This document shows, one piece after another, positions 35,063 through 43,368 of a stretch of 64,000 nt of DNA. The notes under the pieces were generated by a model, which was not told the origin of the DNA, made no database searches, and was given only the letters and a program-made list of their open reading frames with translations. Each line of letters opens with the position of its first letter. The first letter of the stretch is position 1. The stretch lies in the NCBI GenBank assembly GCA_910576535.1, contig CAJTKK010000008.1, forward strand, positions 1 to 64,000, given 5' to 3'. The position numbers and the translations under genes were made by a program. The stretch is from an uncultured Lachnospiraceae bacterium. Its GTDB lineage: Bacteria > Bacillota > Clostridia > Lachnospirales > Lachnospiraceae.

Positions 35063-36538
35063 ATGAAATTTAAAACCAGATTATTGGTTACTTTTCTTAC
35101 AATTGTACTTTTGCCTCTATTGCTCACGATGGTGGCGTTTATGAGCATTGGCGGGTATCTGATGAATGCGCAGAGAGAATTCGGGCTGGTAAATGTGGAT
35201 TATACCATGATGTCAGAGCCGGCGCAGACTTTTGAGAGAATTTCGGAAGAAGTTTTTGAAGAGGTGGAAGAGCAGATTGTTTCCGATGAGACAAAAATGG
35301 AGGATAGGGAATATTTATCCGGTTTGAATCAGAAAATCGAAGATAAGGCTTCCTATATTATTGTAAGGAAAGGAAATGACATTTACTATACAGGCAATGA
35401 GGCTGCGGCTGGAAAAATTTTTCATCTTTTACCGGGATATGGCTATGCAAACGCTGGCGGAGATGCCGGTTATTACTATAACAGCATGTCAAAACTGGTA
35501 AAACAGCTTGATTTTAGATTTTCGGACGGGGCAGAAGGCAGTTTCTTTATTATAACCAGAATCAATTCCCTTATTTCCAAACAGTTATTAATAGATATGT
35601 TCATTGCAATTATCGTGATACTTGTTTTTACAAGCCTTATGCTGACGCAGTGGATCCAAAGGGGAGTTTTCCTTCCGGTGAATGAGTTGAATACGGCGAT
35701 GAAGAATATCGCTGACGGCAATCTGGAGTATATGCTGAATACTGACAGTAAAGGGGAAATCGGGGAACTGTATAAAAATTATGAAGAGATGCGTCTCAGG
35801 TTAAAAGAGTCTACGGATGAAAAATTTGAGCATGAAAAACAGAACCGGGAATTGATCAGCAATATTTCTCATGATTTAAAGACCCCTATTACTGCAATTA
35901 AAGGGTATGTAGAGGGCATTATGGACGGTGTGGCGGATACGCCTGAGAAAGTAGATAAATATATTAAAACAATTTATAATAAAGCAAACGATATGGACCG
36001 GCTGATCAATGAGCTTACCATTTATTCCGGCATTGATTCCAACCGGATACCGTATCATTTTCACCGCCTTAATGTCGCGGACTATTTCGGGGATTGTGTG
36101 GAAGAGGTAGGGCTGGATCTGGAATCAAAGAATATCGAACTGAATTATTCAAACCTTGTTTCTCAGGATACAATGATCATTGCGGATCCGGAGCAGCTTA
36201 AAAGAGTGATTAATAATATTATAGGAAATAGTGTTAAATACTTGGAAAAAGAAAAAGGGATTATTGATATACGAATTTTGGATGAAGTGGATTCTATCCG
36301 GGTGGAAATAGAGGATAACGGAAGAGGAATTGCCGCTAAGGATTTGCCGAATATATTTGAGCGTTTTTACCGTACAGACGCGTCACGCAATTCTTCAAAG
36401 GGAGGAAGCGGGATCGGGCTGTCCATTGTAAAGAAAATTGTGGAAGACCATGGAGGATATATATGGGCTACCAGCAAAGAAGGGGAAGGGACTTGTCTCC
36501 ATTTTGTTTTCAGGAAATACCGTGAAGTAGCTGAATAG
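35063..36538 (+). CDS. Sensor histidine kinase (HAMP, HisKA, HATPase)
   Basis: The 491-residue kinase has membrane helices near residues 9-31 and 174-196 enclosing an extracytoplasmic sensor domain of about 140 residues. A HAMP linker (about 200-252) follows, then the dimerisation domain with phospho-accepting His270 in SNISHDLKTPI, and an ATPase domain with N box, DNGRGI, FERFYR and GGSGIGLSIV. The stimulus is not deducible. The response regulator starts 48 bases after its stop; kinase-first order is as written. Confidence 0.93.
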   Translation: MKFKTRLLVTFLTIVLLPLLLTMVAFMSIGGYLMNAQREFGLVNVDYTMMSEPAQTFERISEEVFEEVEEQIVSDETKMEDREYLSGLNQKIEDKASYIIVRKGNDIYYTGNEAAAGKIFHLLPGYGYANAGGDAGYYYNSMSKLVKQLDFRFSDGAEGSFFIITRINSLISKQLLIDMFIAIIVILVFTSLMLTQWIQRGVFLPVNELNTAMKNIADGNLEYMLNTDSKGEIGELYKNYEEMRLRLKESTDEKFEHEKQNRELISNISHDLKTPITAIKGYVEGIMDGVADTPEKVDKYIKTIYNKANDMDRLINELTIYSGIDSNRIPYHFHRLNVADYFGDCVEEVGLDLESKNIELNYSNLVSQDTMIIADPEQLKRVINNIIGNSVKYLEKEKGIIDIRILDEVDSIRVEIEDNGRGIAAKDLPNIFERFYRTDASRNSSKGGSGIGLSIVKKIVEDHGGYIWATSKEGEGTCLHFVFRKYREVAE

Positions 36539-36585
36539 AGGGGAAAAGGGGATCAGTGAAAAAAGAGGAAGAAAGGGTGTAAAGA

Positions 36586-37275
36586 ATGAGCAGGATATTA
36601 ATAATAGAGGATGAAGAGGCGATTGCAGATTTAGAGAAAGACTATCTGGAGTTGAGCGATTTTGAAGTGGAAATTGAGCATACAGGCAATAAGGGCTTGG
36701 AAAAAGCATTAAACGAGAATTTTGATTTAGTTATTTTAGACCTTATGCTCCCTGAAATGGATGGGTTTGAAGTATGTAAAAAAATACGGGAAGAAAAAAA
36801 TATTCCCATTCTTATGGTTTCGGCAAAGAAGGATGATATTGATAAGATAAGAGGGCTGGGCCTGGGCGCGGATGACTATATGACAAAGCCTTTTAGCCCC
36901 AGCGAACTGGTTGCCAGGGTAAAGGCGCATATGGCGAGGTATGACAGGCTGGTAGGTTCCACGCAGAAAACAAACGATATTGTGGAAATCCGGGGGATCC
37001 GTATTGATAAGACGGCCCGCAGGGTTTATGTGGATGGGGAAGAAAAGACATTCACAACAAAGGAATTCGATTTACTGACTTTTCTTGCAGAAAACCCTAA
37101 TCATGTGTTTACGAAAGAAGAACTGTTCAGGGAAATATGGGATATGGATTCTATCGGGGATATTGCTACGGTAACGGTTCATATAAAGAAAATACGGGAG
37201 AAAATAGAATTTGATACGGCGAAACCTCAGTATATTGAAACGATATGGGGAGTGGGGTACCGGTTTAAGGTATAA
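36586..37275 (+). CDS. OmpR/PhoB-family response regulator
   Basis: The 229-residue regulator has a receiver domain with acidic pocket EDEE (8-11), phospho-accepting Asp52 in LVILDLMLP, and Lys in YMTKPFSPSE, then a winged-helix DNA-binding domain (about 130-229) with FTTKEFDLLTFLAENP and WGVGYRF. It pairs with the kinase upstream. Proteins of this class bind tandem half-sites about 10-11 bp apart, matching the duplicated block upstream of the kinase. Target genes beyond possible autoregulation are unknown. Confidence 0.95.
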   Translation: MSRILIIEDEEAIADLEKDYLELSDFEVEIEHTGNKGLEKALNENFDLVILDLMLPEMDGFEVCKKIREEKNIPILMVSAKKDDIDKIRGLGLGADDYMTKPFSPSELVARVKAHMARYDRLVGSTQKTNDIVEIRGIRIDKTARRVYVDGEEKTFTTKEFDLLTFLAENPNHVFTKEELFREIWDMDSIGDIATVTVHIKKIREKIEFDTAKPQYIETIWGVGYRFKV

Positions 37276-37306
37276 AAAGAAACCGTAAGAAATATAAAAA
37301 TGAAAA

Positions 37307-37357
37307 AATCCCCCTGTTGCCTTATTTGCAGGATATGAGTAAGGCGGCAGGGGGATT
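37307..37357. terminator. Strong 18-bp hairpin, T run on the minus strand
   Basis: The arms 37307-37324 and 37340-37357 pair along 18 bases with two wobble pairs (core CCCCCTG/CAGGGGG). A run of six A precedes the left arm, so the T tract is on the minus strand; on the plus strand the hairpin is followed by GTCAATGG. No minus-strand gene ends here. Confidence 0.65.
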
Positions 37358-37423
37358 GTCAATGGAATTCCATGGGTTTGAAAGATGATAGAACTGCCTG
37401 CCGGGCAGGGGAGGATGAAGAAA

Positions 37424-38161
37424 ATGAAACAGATAAATGAGGATATTTTATATGAAGATAAAGAGATAATTGTATGCCATAAGAGGGCTGGAATAGCGGT
37501 ACAGACTGCCCGGCTGGGGGAAGCCGATATGGAAACAATTTTGAAAAATTATTTGAAAACATCTTATGTTGCAGTGGTTCACCGCTTGGATCAGCCGGTG
37601 GAAGGAGTATTGGTTTTTGCAAAAACGAAAAATGCTGCATCCTCCTTAAGCAGGCAAAGCAAGGGGCAGATGATGAATAAAAGGTATTATGCGGCAGTCG
37701 CAGCAGAGAAGCCTGTTTTAACAAAAGGGGAATGTGTGCTGACGGATTATTTATGGAAAAACGGAAAGGATAATATTTCCCAAGTAGTAAGACCGGATCA
37801 AAAGGATGCAAAACGGGCGGAACTTATTTATGAAGTGATAGACATGAGGGAACCGTCAGGACAGGATGGGGAAGAAAAAATAGCTCTTGTGAGGGTAAGG
37901 CTAAAAACAGGAAGACATCATCAAATAAGGGTACAATTGGCTCATGCAGGTATGCCCATACTTGGCGATGCAAAATATGGAAGCAGGGAGTCAAAAATTT
38001 ACAGCAGCAAAAAACATATAAAAAATATAGCTCTATGCGCATACGGGCTGGAATTCATTCATCCCGGCACAGGGAATAGAATGGATTTTAGGATAACTCC
38101 TTCGGGGGAAGCTTTTGAACTTTTTTGCCAGTTAATCCCTGAAGAAAATGGGGCTGTTTAA
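37424..38161 (+). CDS. RluA-family pseudouridine synthase
   Basis: The 245-residue enzyme converts uridine to pseudouridine in RNA. The active-site aspartate is Asp56 in VVHRLDQPVEGVLVFAK; most relatives read HRLDRxTSG, so this is a variant. RLKTGRHHQIRVQLAHAG and ILGDAKYG further on are family landmarks. GGGAGG gives the start at 37424; earlier in-frame ATGs at 37385 and 37415 precede or overlap this site. There is no N-terminal S4 domain, which points to the short RluA/RluC-like branch; the RNA target is unknown. Confidence 0.88.
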   Translation: MKQINEDILYEDKEIIVCHKRAGIAVQTARLGEADMETILKNYLKTSYVAVVHRLDQPVEGVLVFAKTKNAASSLSRQSKGQMMNKRYYAAVAAEKPVLTKGECVLTDYLWKNGKDNISQVVRPDQKDAKRAELIYEVIDMREPSGQDGEEKIALVRVRLKTGRHHQIRVQLAHAGMPILGDAKYGSRESKIYSSKKHIKNIALCAYGLEFIHPGTGNRMDFRITPSGEAFELFCQLIPEENGAV

Positions 38162-38245
38162 GCAATAATTTCTATAAAACGACTTATACTAATCTTGGAT
38201 ACAGAATGACCGGAATGGAAAAAATGTATAAGGGCGTGAAGAAAT

Positions 38246-39298
38246 ATGGAGAAAAAAAGAGCAGTAAGAATAAGGGAATATGCAGTGCTTTGTATAGTAG
38301 TGATAGGGGTGTACATAGGATTTAAATATTTGAGTCCGCTGGTATCCCCTTTTCTTTTTGCCTTTGCCTTTGTCGCTATTCTTCATCCTTTGCTGGAAAG
38401 GATCCAGGGCAAATACCATATAAAAAAAGGAATTATGGCAGCGGGGATCCTTTTGCTGGTTTGCATTACTGCGGGAATAGGAGTCTGGAGTATTGTTGTA
38501 TTTATAATTCAAAAATTAGGGGACTTGTTTGGGCAGATTGATTTATTTGAGGAAAAATTCTGTATTTTTGTGGGAAACTGTTGTGATGGCATGGAAAAGA
38601 AATTCGGGATGGACGGGGCGGGTATGGAACGGTTTATTATGGAGCGGGTTAATGTTTTTATTGAGAATTTTCAGGTTCAGGTAGTCCCGAAGATTATGAA
38701 TGAGTCGGTAGGATATGTAAAAAGCATGGTGGAGATTATCAGTTTTCTTGCCATTATGATAATTGCTGCCGTGTTATTGGCCAAAGATTACAATCAGATT
38801 ATGGAAAAGCTGTATGCCAGGGAAGAGACAAAGTGTGTCATGAGGATTGGAAAAAAAGTTTTTCATCATATCGGGACGTTTATCCGGGCACAGTTAATTA
38901 TTTTGTTTGTGATCAGTCTGTTATGCGCATTCACTTTATTTTTTGGGGGTTTTGAAGGGGGGATTGTAATTGGGTTATTTACGGGGTTTATGGATATGCT
39001 TCCTTTCATCGGAACGGGGCTGGTTCTCATGCCTCTTGCATTTTGGCAGATTTTAAACGGATATTATACAAAAGCAGTGATATGTGTTATTCTATATGTA
39101 ATATGCGCTATCATCAGGGAATTTATGGAACCCAAGCTGATAGGGGAAAGAATGGGTATCTTTCCGGTAGTGATTTTATTTTCTGTTTATGCGGGGGTTC
39201 AGTTATTTGGGGTATTTGGTATTTTAAAAGGACCTCTGGCGTTGATTACCATATATGAAATAGTTCTTTTTATGAAGGAGAAAAAAGGAGTTTACTAA
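38246..39298 (+). CDS. AI-2E-family transporter (UPF0118)
   Basis: The 350-residue membrane protein has the AI-2E family layout: two to three N-terminal helices (residues 10-85), a soluble segment with amphipathic helices (90-155), then five helices and the C-terminal motif FIGTGLVLMPLAFW and DPKLIGE-like MEPKLIGERMGIFPVVILF. These proteins were named for autoinducer-2 export, but many act as ion antiporters. The next gene starts one base after its stop, so the two are coupled. Confidence 0.88.
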   Translation: MEKKRAVRIREYAVLCIVVIGVYIGFKYLSPLVSPFLFAFAFVAILHPLLERIQGKYHIKKGIMAAGILLLVCITAGIGVWSIVVFIIQKLGDLFGQIDLFEEKFCIFVGNCCDGMEKKFGMDGAGMERFIMERVNVFIENFQVQVVPKIMNESVGYVKSMVEIISFLAIMIIAAVLLAKDYNQIMEKLYAREETKCVMRIGKKVFHHIGTFIRAQLIILFVISLLCAFTLFFGGFEGGIVIGLFTGFMDMLPFIGTGLVLMPLAFWQILNGYYTKAVICVILYVICAIIREFMEPKLIGERMGIFPVVILFSVYAGVQLFGVFGILKGPLALITIYEIVLFMKEKKGVY

Positions 39299-39299
39299 G

Positions 39300-40967
39300 A
39301 TGGGAAAAGGGCAGGGAGATGAAGAATATAAGATGGATTCTGATATTTCTGGGGATGAAGACGGTATACTGGAAGAAGAGGCGGAATTTTCTTTCCGGGA
39401 ATTCTGTGAGGAGGCAGTTTCCCTGCTTTTGACGGCGTATTTGTTTATTGTTTTTTGTTTATATCCATTTTATCTGAGGAATGGGTATGCAGATGTGGGA
39501 AAAGAGAAGTTTAACTTTTATAAAGTAATGACAACAGGGGGATTCGGGCTGATTATTCCTTTTGCTTTGTGCTGTATTTTTTTCCGTATAAAGGAAAATT
39601 ACGGGGAACAGGGCGGGTTAAAAAGGGCCAGGGGAAAGTTTTATTTTTCGGTAACAGACTGTGCGGTGGCTGCTTATGGGATAAGTGTTTTTATCTCCTA
39701 TCTATGTTCAGGATTTAAACAGATGGCTTTATGGGGAGAAAAAGGCTGGAATATGGGGCTGGTAACACAGATGGCTTTTGTGCTTTCTTATTTTCTGGTG
39801 GCACATTTTTGGGAATATGAAGAAAAATTATTGCTGGCATTTATGGCAGCGGCGGCGGCAGTCTTTTTGTTAGGAGTATTAAACCGTTTTTCGGTTTTCC
39901 CTATTGAAATAGAAGGGGCAAACAGCAGTTTTTTGTCTACCTTAGGGAATATTAACTGGTATTGCGGTTTTTGGGCGGCGCTTTTTCCTGCCGGGTTTAT
40001 TTGTTATTGGTGCGGAGAAAAAATATGGCTTAGACTGCCGGGGGCTTTTTGTACGGTGATAGGAATTGCCACGGGGGTAAGCCAAGGGAGCAACAGCGCT
40101 TTTCTTGTATTTGCAGGGCTTTATCTATTTGTTTTTTGCCTGTCGTTTAAAAGCATGGAAAAAATGAGGCGGTTTTGTGAGCTTGTCATTTTATTTTTTG
40201 CGGTTTGTCAGGGGCTGCGGCTCTGGAGAATCCTGCAGCCGGATGCGTTTGACTATTATAATGGTACGTTGAGCGACTGGATTACTCTTTCCAGGGTTAC
40301 TTTGCTTCCTCTGTCTATCATGTGCATTCTTTACCTGTTGCTTTTATTGGCAGGGAAAAAGAAGAATGCCGATGTAAGAAAGTATAAGATGATACGTCAG
40401 ATTGCCGTATTTGCAGTAGTTGTGGCGGCAGGAGTATATGTTCTTCTGTTGGTGTTAAATACCAGGATAAAGGGCGGTATCCGGTTCATGGGCGGGATGC
40501 CGGCGCTGGTATTCAGTGACCAGTGGGGCAGCGCCAGAGGCGCGACTTGGTCTGCCGGCGTTGAAATTTATAAAAATATGCACGGATGGAAAAAGCTGAT
40601 AGGCGTTGGGCCGGATTGCTTTGCCATGTATCTTTATACGCTGCCGGATTTAGCAAAGTCAGTAATCAAGCAGTTTGGAGGCGCAAGATTGACGAACGCC
40701 CATAATGAATGGCTGACTGTGTTGGTAAATGAAGGGCTTTTTGGCCTTCTAAGTTACGCAAGCATTTTTGTCAGTGCAATAGTGCGTTATATATATTGCG
40801 CAGAGAAAGCGCAGGATGACAGGAAAAAATATTTATATATTTTTGGGTTAAGCGCATTTGCCTATACCATACATAATATTGTAAGTTTCCAGCAGATATT
40901 AAGTACGCCATTTATTTTTTTAATGCTTGGGATGGGGGAAGCATTGATAAGGGAAAATAAATTGTGA
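39300..40967 (+). CDS. O-antigen-ligase/polymerase-like membrane protein
   Basis: The 555-residue protein has an acidic N-terminal tail (about 45 residues), ten to twelve membrane helices, and a large outer loop ending NAHNEWLTVLVNEGLFGLLSYASIF near residue 475, the typical late motif of the Wzy/WaaL (O-antigen ligase) superfamily. In Gram-positives such proteins polymerise or attach exported glycans. No glycosyltransferases are nearby, so the substrate is unknown. GGAG precedes the ATG at a normal distance, and the upstream gene stops just before it. Confidence 0.8.
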   Translation: MGKGQGDEEYKMDSDISGDEDGILEEEAEFSFREFCEEAVSLLLTAYLFIVFCLYPFYLRNGYADVGKEKFNFYKVMTTGGFGLIIPFALCCIFFRIKENYGEQGGLKRARGKFYFSVTDCAVAAYGISVFISYLCSGFKQMALWGEKGWNMGLVTQMAFVLSYFLVAHFWEYEEKLLLAFMAAAAAVFLLGVLNRFSVFPIEIEGANSSFLSTLGNINWYCGFWAALFPAGFICYWCGEKIWLRLPGAFCTVIGIATGVSQGSNSAFLVFAGLYLFVFCLSFKSMEKMRRFCELVILFFAVCQGLRLWRILQPDAFDYYNGTLSDWITLSRVTLLPLSIMCILYLLLLLAGKKKNADVRKYKMIRQIAVFAVVVAAGVYVLLLVLNTRIKGGIRFMGGMPALVFSDQWGSARGATWSAGVEIYKNMHGWKKLIGVGPDCFAMYLYTLPDLAKSVIKQFGGARLTNAHNEWLTVLVNEGLFGLLSYASIFVSAIVRYIYCAEKAQDDRKKYLYIFGLSAFAYTIHNIVSFQQILSTPFIFLMLGMGEALIRENKL

Positions 40968-41168
40968 AAAATAACAGTAAGAAGATGACTGTGGACGAAA
41001 TCAATTGTGCAAAAATATTATTACATACTTCACAACATAATTAAAATTTGTTAAAATGTTATCATGAATGGAATGAATCATTCTGCTAACGCTTGGAATT
41101 GAAAATTTTCAACCGCAAGTTTGCGCTTATGCTCAAACCTGTCAGTTGAGTGAGCGCGGAGGGTAAAT

Positions 41169-42926
41169 ATGACACATCGGGAAAAAGCAGATGAACTGCT
41201 GCATCAGCAGTATCATTGTTCTCAGGCATTGTTTGGTGCATTTGCGGAAGAATTTGGTTTGGATTTAAAAACGGCATTGAAACTAAGTACATGTTTTGGA
41301 GGAGGGATGCGCCAGGGGGGAGTCTGCGGCTGTATTACGGCATCGCTGCTTGTATTGGGGCTTGCCTTGGGTTTTTATGACTCCCAGGATCGGGAATTAG
41401 AAATGTACGGCAATAAGAGGACGGATGAATTTATAAAGCTTTTTACGGAGAAGATGGGCGGTGTTATGAATTGCCGGGAGATTTTGGGGAAGGATATATC
41501 AAAACCGGAAGAAGTGGCTGTTATCCGTAAGGAAGGCATGATTTTGCAAAAGTGTCCCAAAGCTTTGAATACAAGTATTGAAATATTGGAAAAAATGCTG
41601 GAAGAGTACCTTAAAAATGTAAAAGAAAGCAGTATCCATCTGGAGGATATACCGAAAAATGATGAAGTAAGAAAGATTTTAAGAAGTAAAAATAATATTT
41701 CCAATTTCCGGAGGAATGTGAATGAACTTCTGTTTTCTTCCGTAAAAGATATTGCATTTATCCAGTTTGACATCCGTAAATTTAAGATTATCAATGATAT
41801 TTATGGTGAAAAACTAGGGGATGAGATTTTAGATTTTATTATGGGGCAACTGGAGGATTGTTGCCTTGAGAGGCAGTATTTTATCAATTTGCGCAGCGAT
41901 GTATTTATGATAGTGACTGAATACGAAGAAGAACAGGAACTGGTAAAGCTTATTAAGCATTTAGATGCCGGAATGAACAGCTTTAAAACTATCAAACTGC
42001 AGTTTTCTTATGGTGTATATACTGTGGAGGATAAGGAAATGGAACAGCGGCAGATGGAAGACCGGTCTGCCATGGCAAGAAAAGCGGCAAAAAATAATAT
42101 ATTGACAAATATTATTTTTTATAAAGAGCAGTTTAAACTTTCTTTGTATAATAAAAAATTTATTGAAGAAAATATGCAGGCGGCGATTACCGACAGGCAG
42201 TTCACCATGTATTTGCAGCCGAAGTACAGTATCACAAAAAATGAAATTATAGGAGCGGAGGCGTTAGTAAGATGGCGCCACCCGGAACGGGGGATGATAT
42301 ATCCGAATCAGTTTATCCCGATTATTGAAGAAAACGGTTTTATTAAAAAGGTAGACTACTATATATGGGGGGAAGCCTGCCGTTTTATTAAGAAATGCGA
42401 AGATGCGGGAATTGTGGGCTGTCCGGTTTCCGTGAATGTGTCAAGAGTGCATTTGCAGGATAATGAATGTATACAGATGCTTTCTGAAATGATAAAAAGC
42501 AATGGCATATCTAAAGATCTGCTGGAACTTGAGATTACAGAGTCCGCGGACGACCAGCAGATAAGCATGAAGGCTTTGCAGTTGAAAGAAGCGGGATTTA
42601 CTTTGCTGATGGACGATTTTGGAAGCGGTTACTCCTCTTTGAATATTCTTTTGGAAACTCCGTTTGACGTGATTAAGCTGGATAAAAAATTTATGGAAAA
42701 TATGATGGTATCAGGAAAAGGAAAGCTGATATTAGAGCAAGTAGTCTTGATGGCAGAGAAGCTGGAGCTGGGTCTGCTGGCAGAGGGAGTGGAGACGAAA
42801 GAACAGATTGATTTGCTGGAAAGCATTGGATGTGATCAGGTGCAGGGATATTATTATGCGAAACCAATGCCGGAAGAGGAATTTTTTAATTTATTAAAAA
42901 ACCAGCAGTTAATGGGGACTTCTTAA
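41169..42926 (+). CDS. C_GCAxxG_C_C domain - degenerate GGDEF - EAL fusion
   Basis: This 585-residue soluble protein combines three parts. Residues 1-135 match the C_GCAxxG_C_C family: HCSQAL (Cys17), TCFGGGMRQGGVCGC (Cys42, 53, 55), NCREILG (Cys102) and QKCPKAL (Cys129). Residues 185-320 are GGDEF-like, but the signature site reads LRSDVF, so cyclase activity is unlikely. Residues 330-580 form an EAL domain with GAEALVRW (EAL at 364-366), EITES (455-459), DDFGSGYSSL (482-491) and EGVET (539-543), the residues needed for c-di-GMP hydrolysis. The cysteine domain probably senses redox state or a metal. It appears monocistronic. Confidence 0.88.
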   Translation: MTHREKADELLHQQYHCSQALFGAFAEEFGLDLKTALKLSTCFGGGMRQGGVCGCITASLLVLGLALGFYDSQDRELEMYGNKRTDEFIKLFTEKMGGVMNCREILGKDISKPEEVAVIRKEGMILQKCPKALNTSIEILEKMLEEYLKNVKESSIHLEDIPKNDEVRKILRSKNNISNFRRNVNELLFSSVKDIAFIQFDIRKFKIINDIYGEKLGDEILDFIMGQLEDCCLERQYFINLRSDVFMIVTEYEEEQELVKLIKHLDAGMNSFKTIKLQFSYGVYTVEDKEMEQRQMEDRSAMARKAAKNNILTNIIFYKEQFKLSLYNKKFIEENMQAAITDRQFTMYLQPKYSITKNEIIGAEALVRWRHPERGMIYPNQFIPIIEENGFIKKVDYYIWGEACRFIKKCEDAGIVGCPVSVNVSRVHLQDNECIQMLSEMIKSNGISKDLLELEITESADDQQISMKALQLKEAGFTLLMDDFGSGYSSLNILLETPFDVIKLDKKFMENMMVSGKGKLILEQVVLMAEKLELGLLAEGVETKEQIDLLESIGCDQVQGYYYAKPMPEEEFFNLLKNQQLMGTS

Positions 42927-42935
42927 GGATGGGAG

Positions 42936-42964
42936 TTGACAAATCTTAATTTTTCCCCTAAAAT
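42936..42964 (+). promoter_or_regulatory. SigA-type promoter of the proS T-box transcript
   Basis: TTGACA at 42936-42941 and TAAAAT at 42959-42964 are 17 bases apart. Transcription would begin near 42972, just before the T-box leader. Confidence 0.8.
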
Positions 42965-42974
42965 TTAGACGTAT

Positions 42975-43270
42975 GGATGAGAGTATATTTTGACGCAGAA
43001 GAGGAAAAGTACGGGCAGATATGTATCAGAGAGGGAACCGGTTGGTGCGAGGTTCTTACAAAGGGGTCCGGAACCGGCCTTGGAGTCTTGGGTGAAAAGC
43101 AAAGAATCTGTAATTTTTTGCATAAGTTCAACGTAACGCCGGCGTTAACGGTAAGAAAAGAGAATGCAGCAGGTAAGACAGAGGCTTGAGCGGCAGAAAA
43201 GGCTGTATTAATTAGGGTGGTAACACCGGTTGTCCGGTCCCTTAAGGGACAGACGGCCGGTGTTTTTTTA
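42975..43270 (+). promoter_or_regulatory. T-box riboswitch upstream of proS
   Basis: The leader shows Stem I elements (GAGGAAAAGTA, GGTTGGTGCGAGGTTC) and the T-box sequence AATTAGGGTGGTAACACCGG near 43209-43228. The terminator pairs AACACCGG (43222-43229) with CCGGTGTT (43257-43264) and ends in a T run. Uncharged tRNA binding would favour the antiterminator and allow transcription. Proline specificity is inferred from the gene downstream; I did not assign the specifier codon with confidence. A short frame through this leader is not a gene. Confidence 0.9.
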
Positions 43271-43308
43271 CCATATAGGAAAGTTCTTCACTGGAAGGAC
43301 GTAAATGG

Positions 43309-43353
43309 AGGAAGAACCGAAGGTTCCTCATGAAGTGCCGGAGGCGCTTTTTT
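43309..43353 (+). terminator. Extra hairpins between the T-box terminator and proS
   Basis: After the T-box terminator there is a hairpin with GAACC/GGTTC (about 43314-43326) and then AAGTGCC (43333-43339) with GGCGCTT (43343-43349) followed by a T run at 43348-43353, only 16 bases before the start codon of proS. It could be a second attenuator. The GAACC/GGTTC part resembles a hairpin at 34891-34909. Confidence 0.5.
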
Positions 43354-43368
43354 AGAAAGGAGAAAGAA

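Noticed and set aside
42977..43189. 70-residue open frame starting MRVYFDAEEE upstream of proS
   Set aside because: It lies wholly within the T-box leader, whose conserved RNA elements explain the sequence; no ribosome site precedes it.
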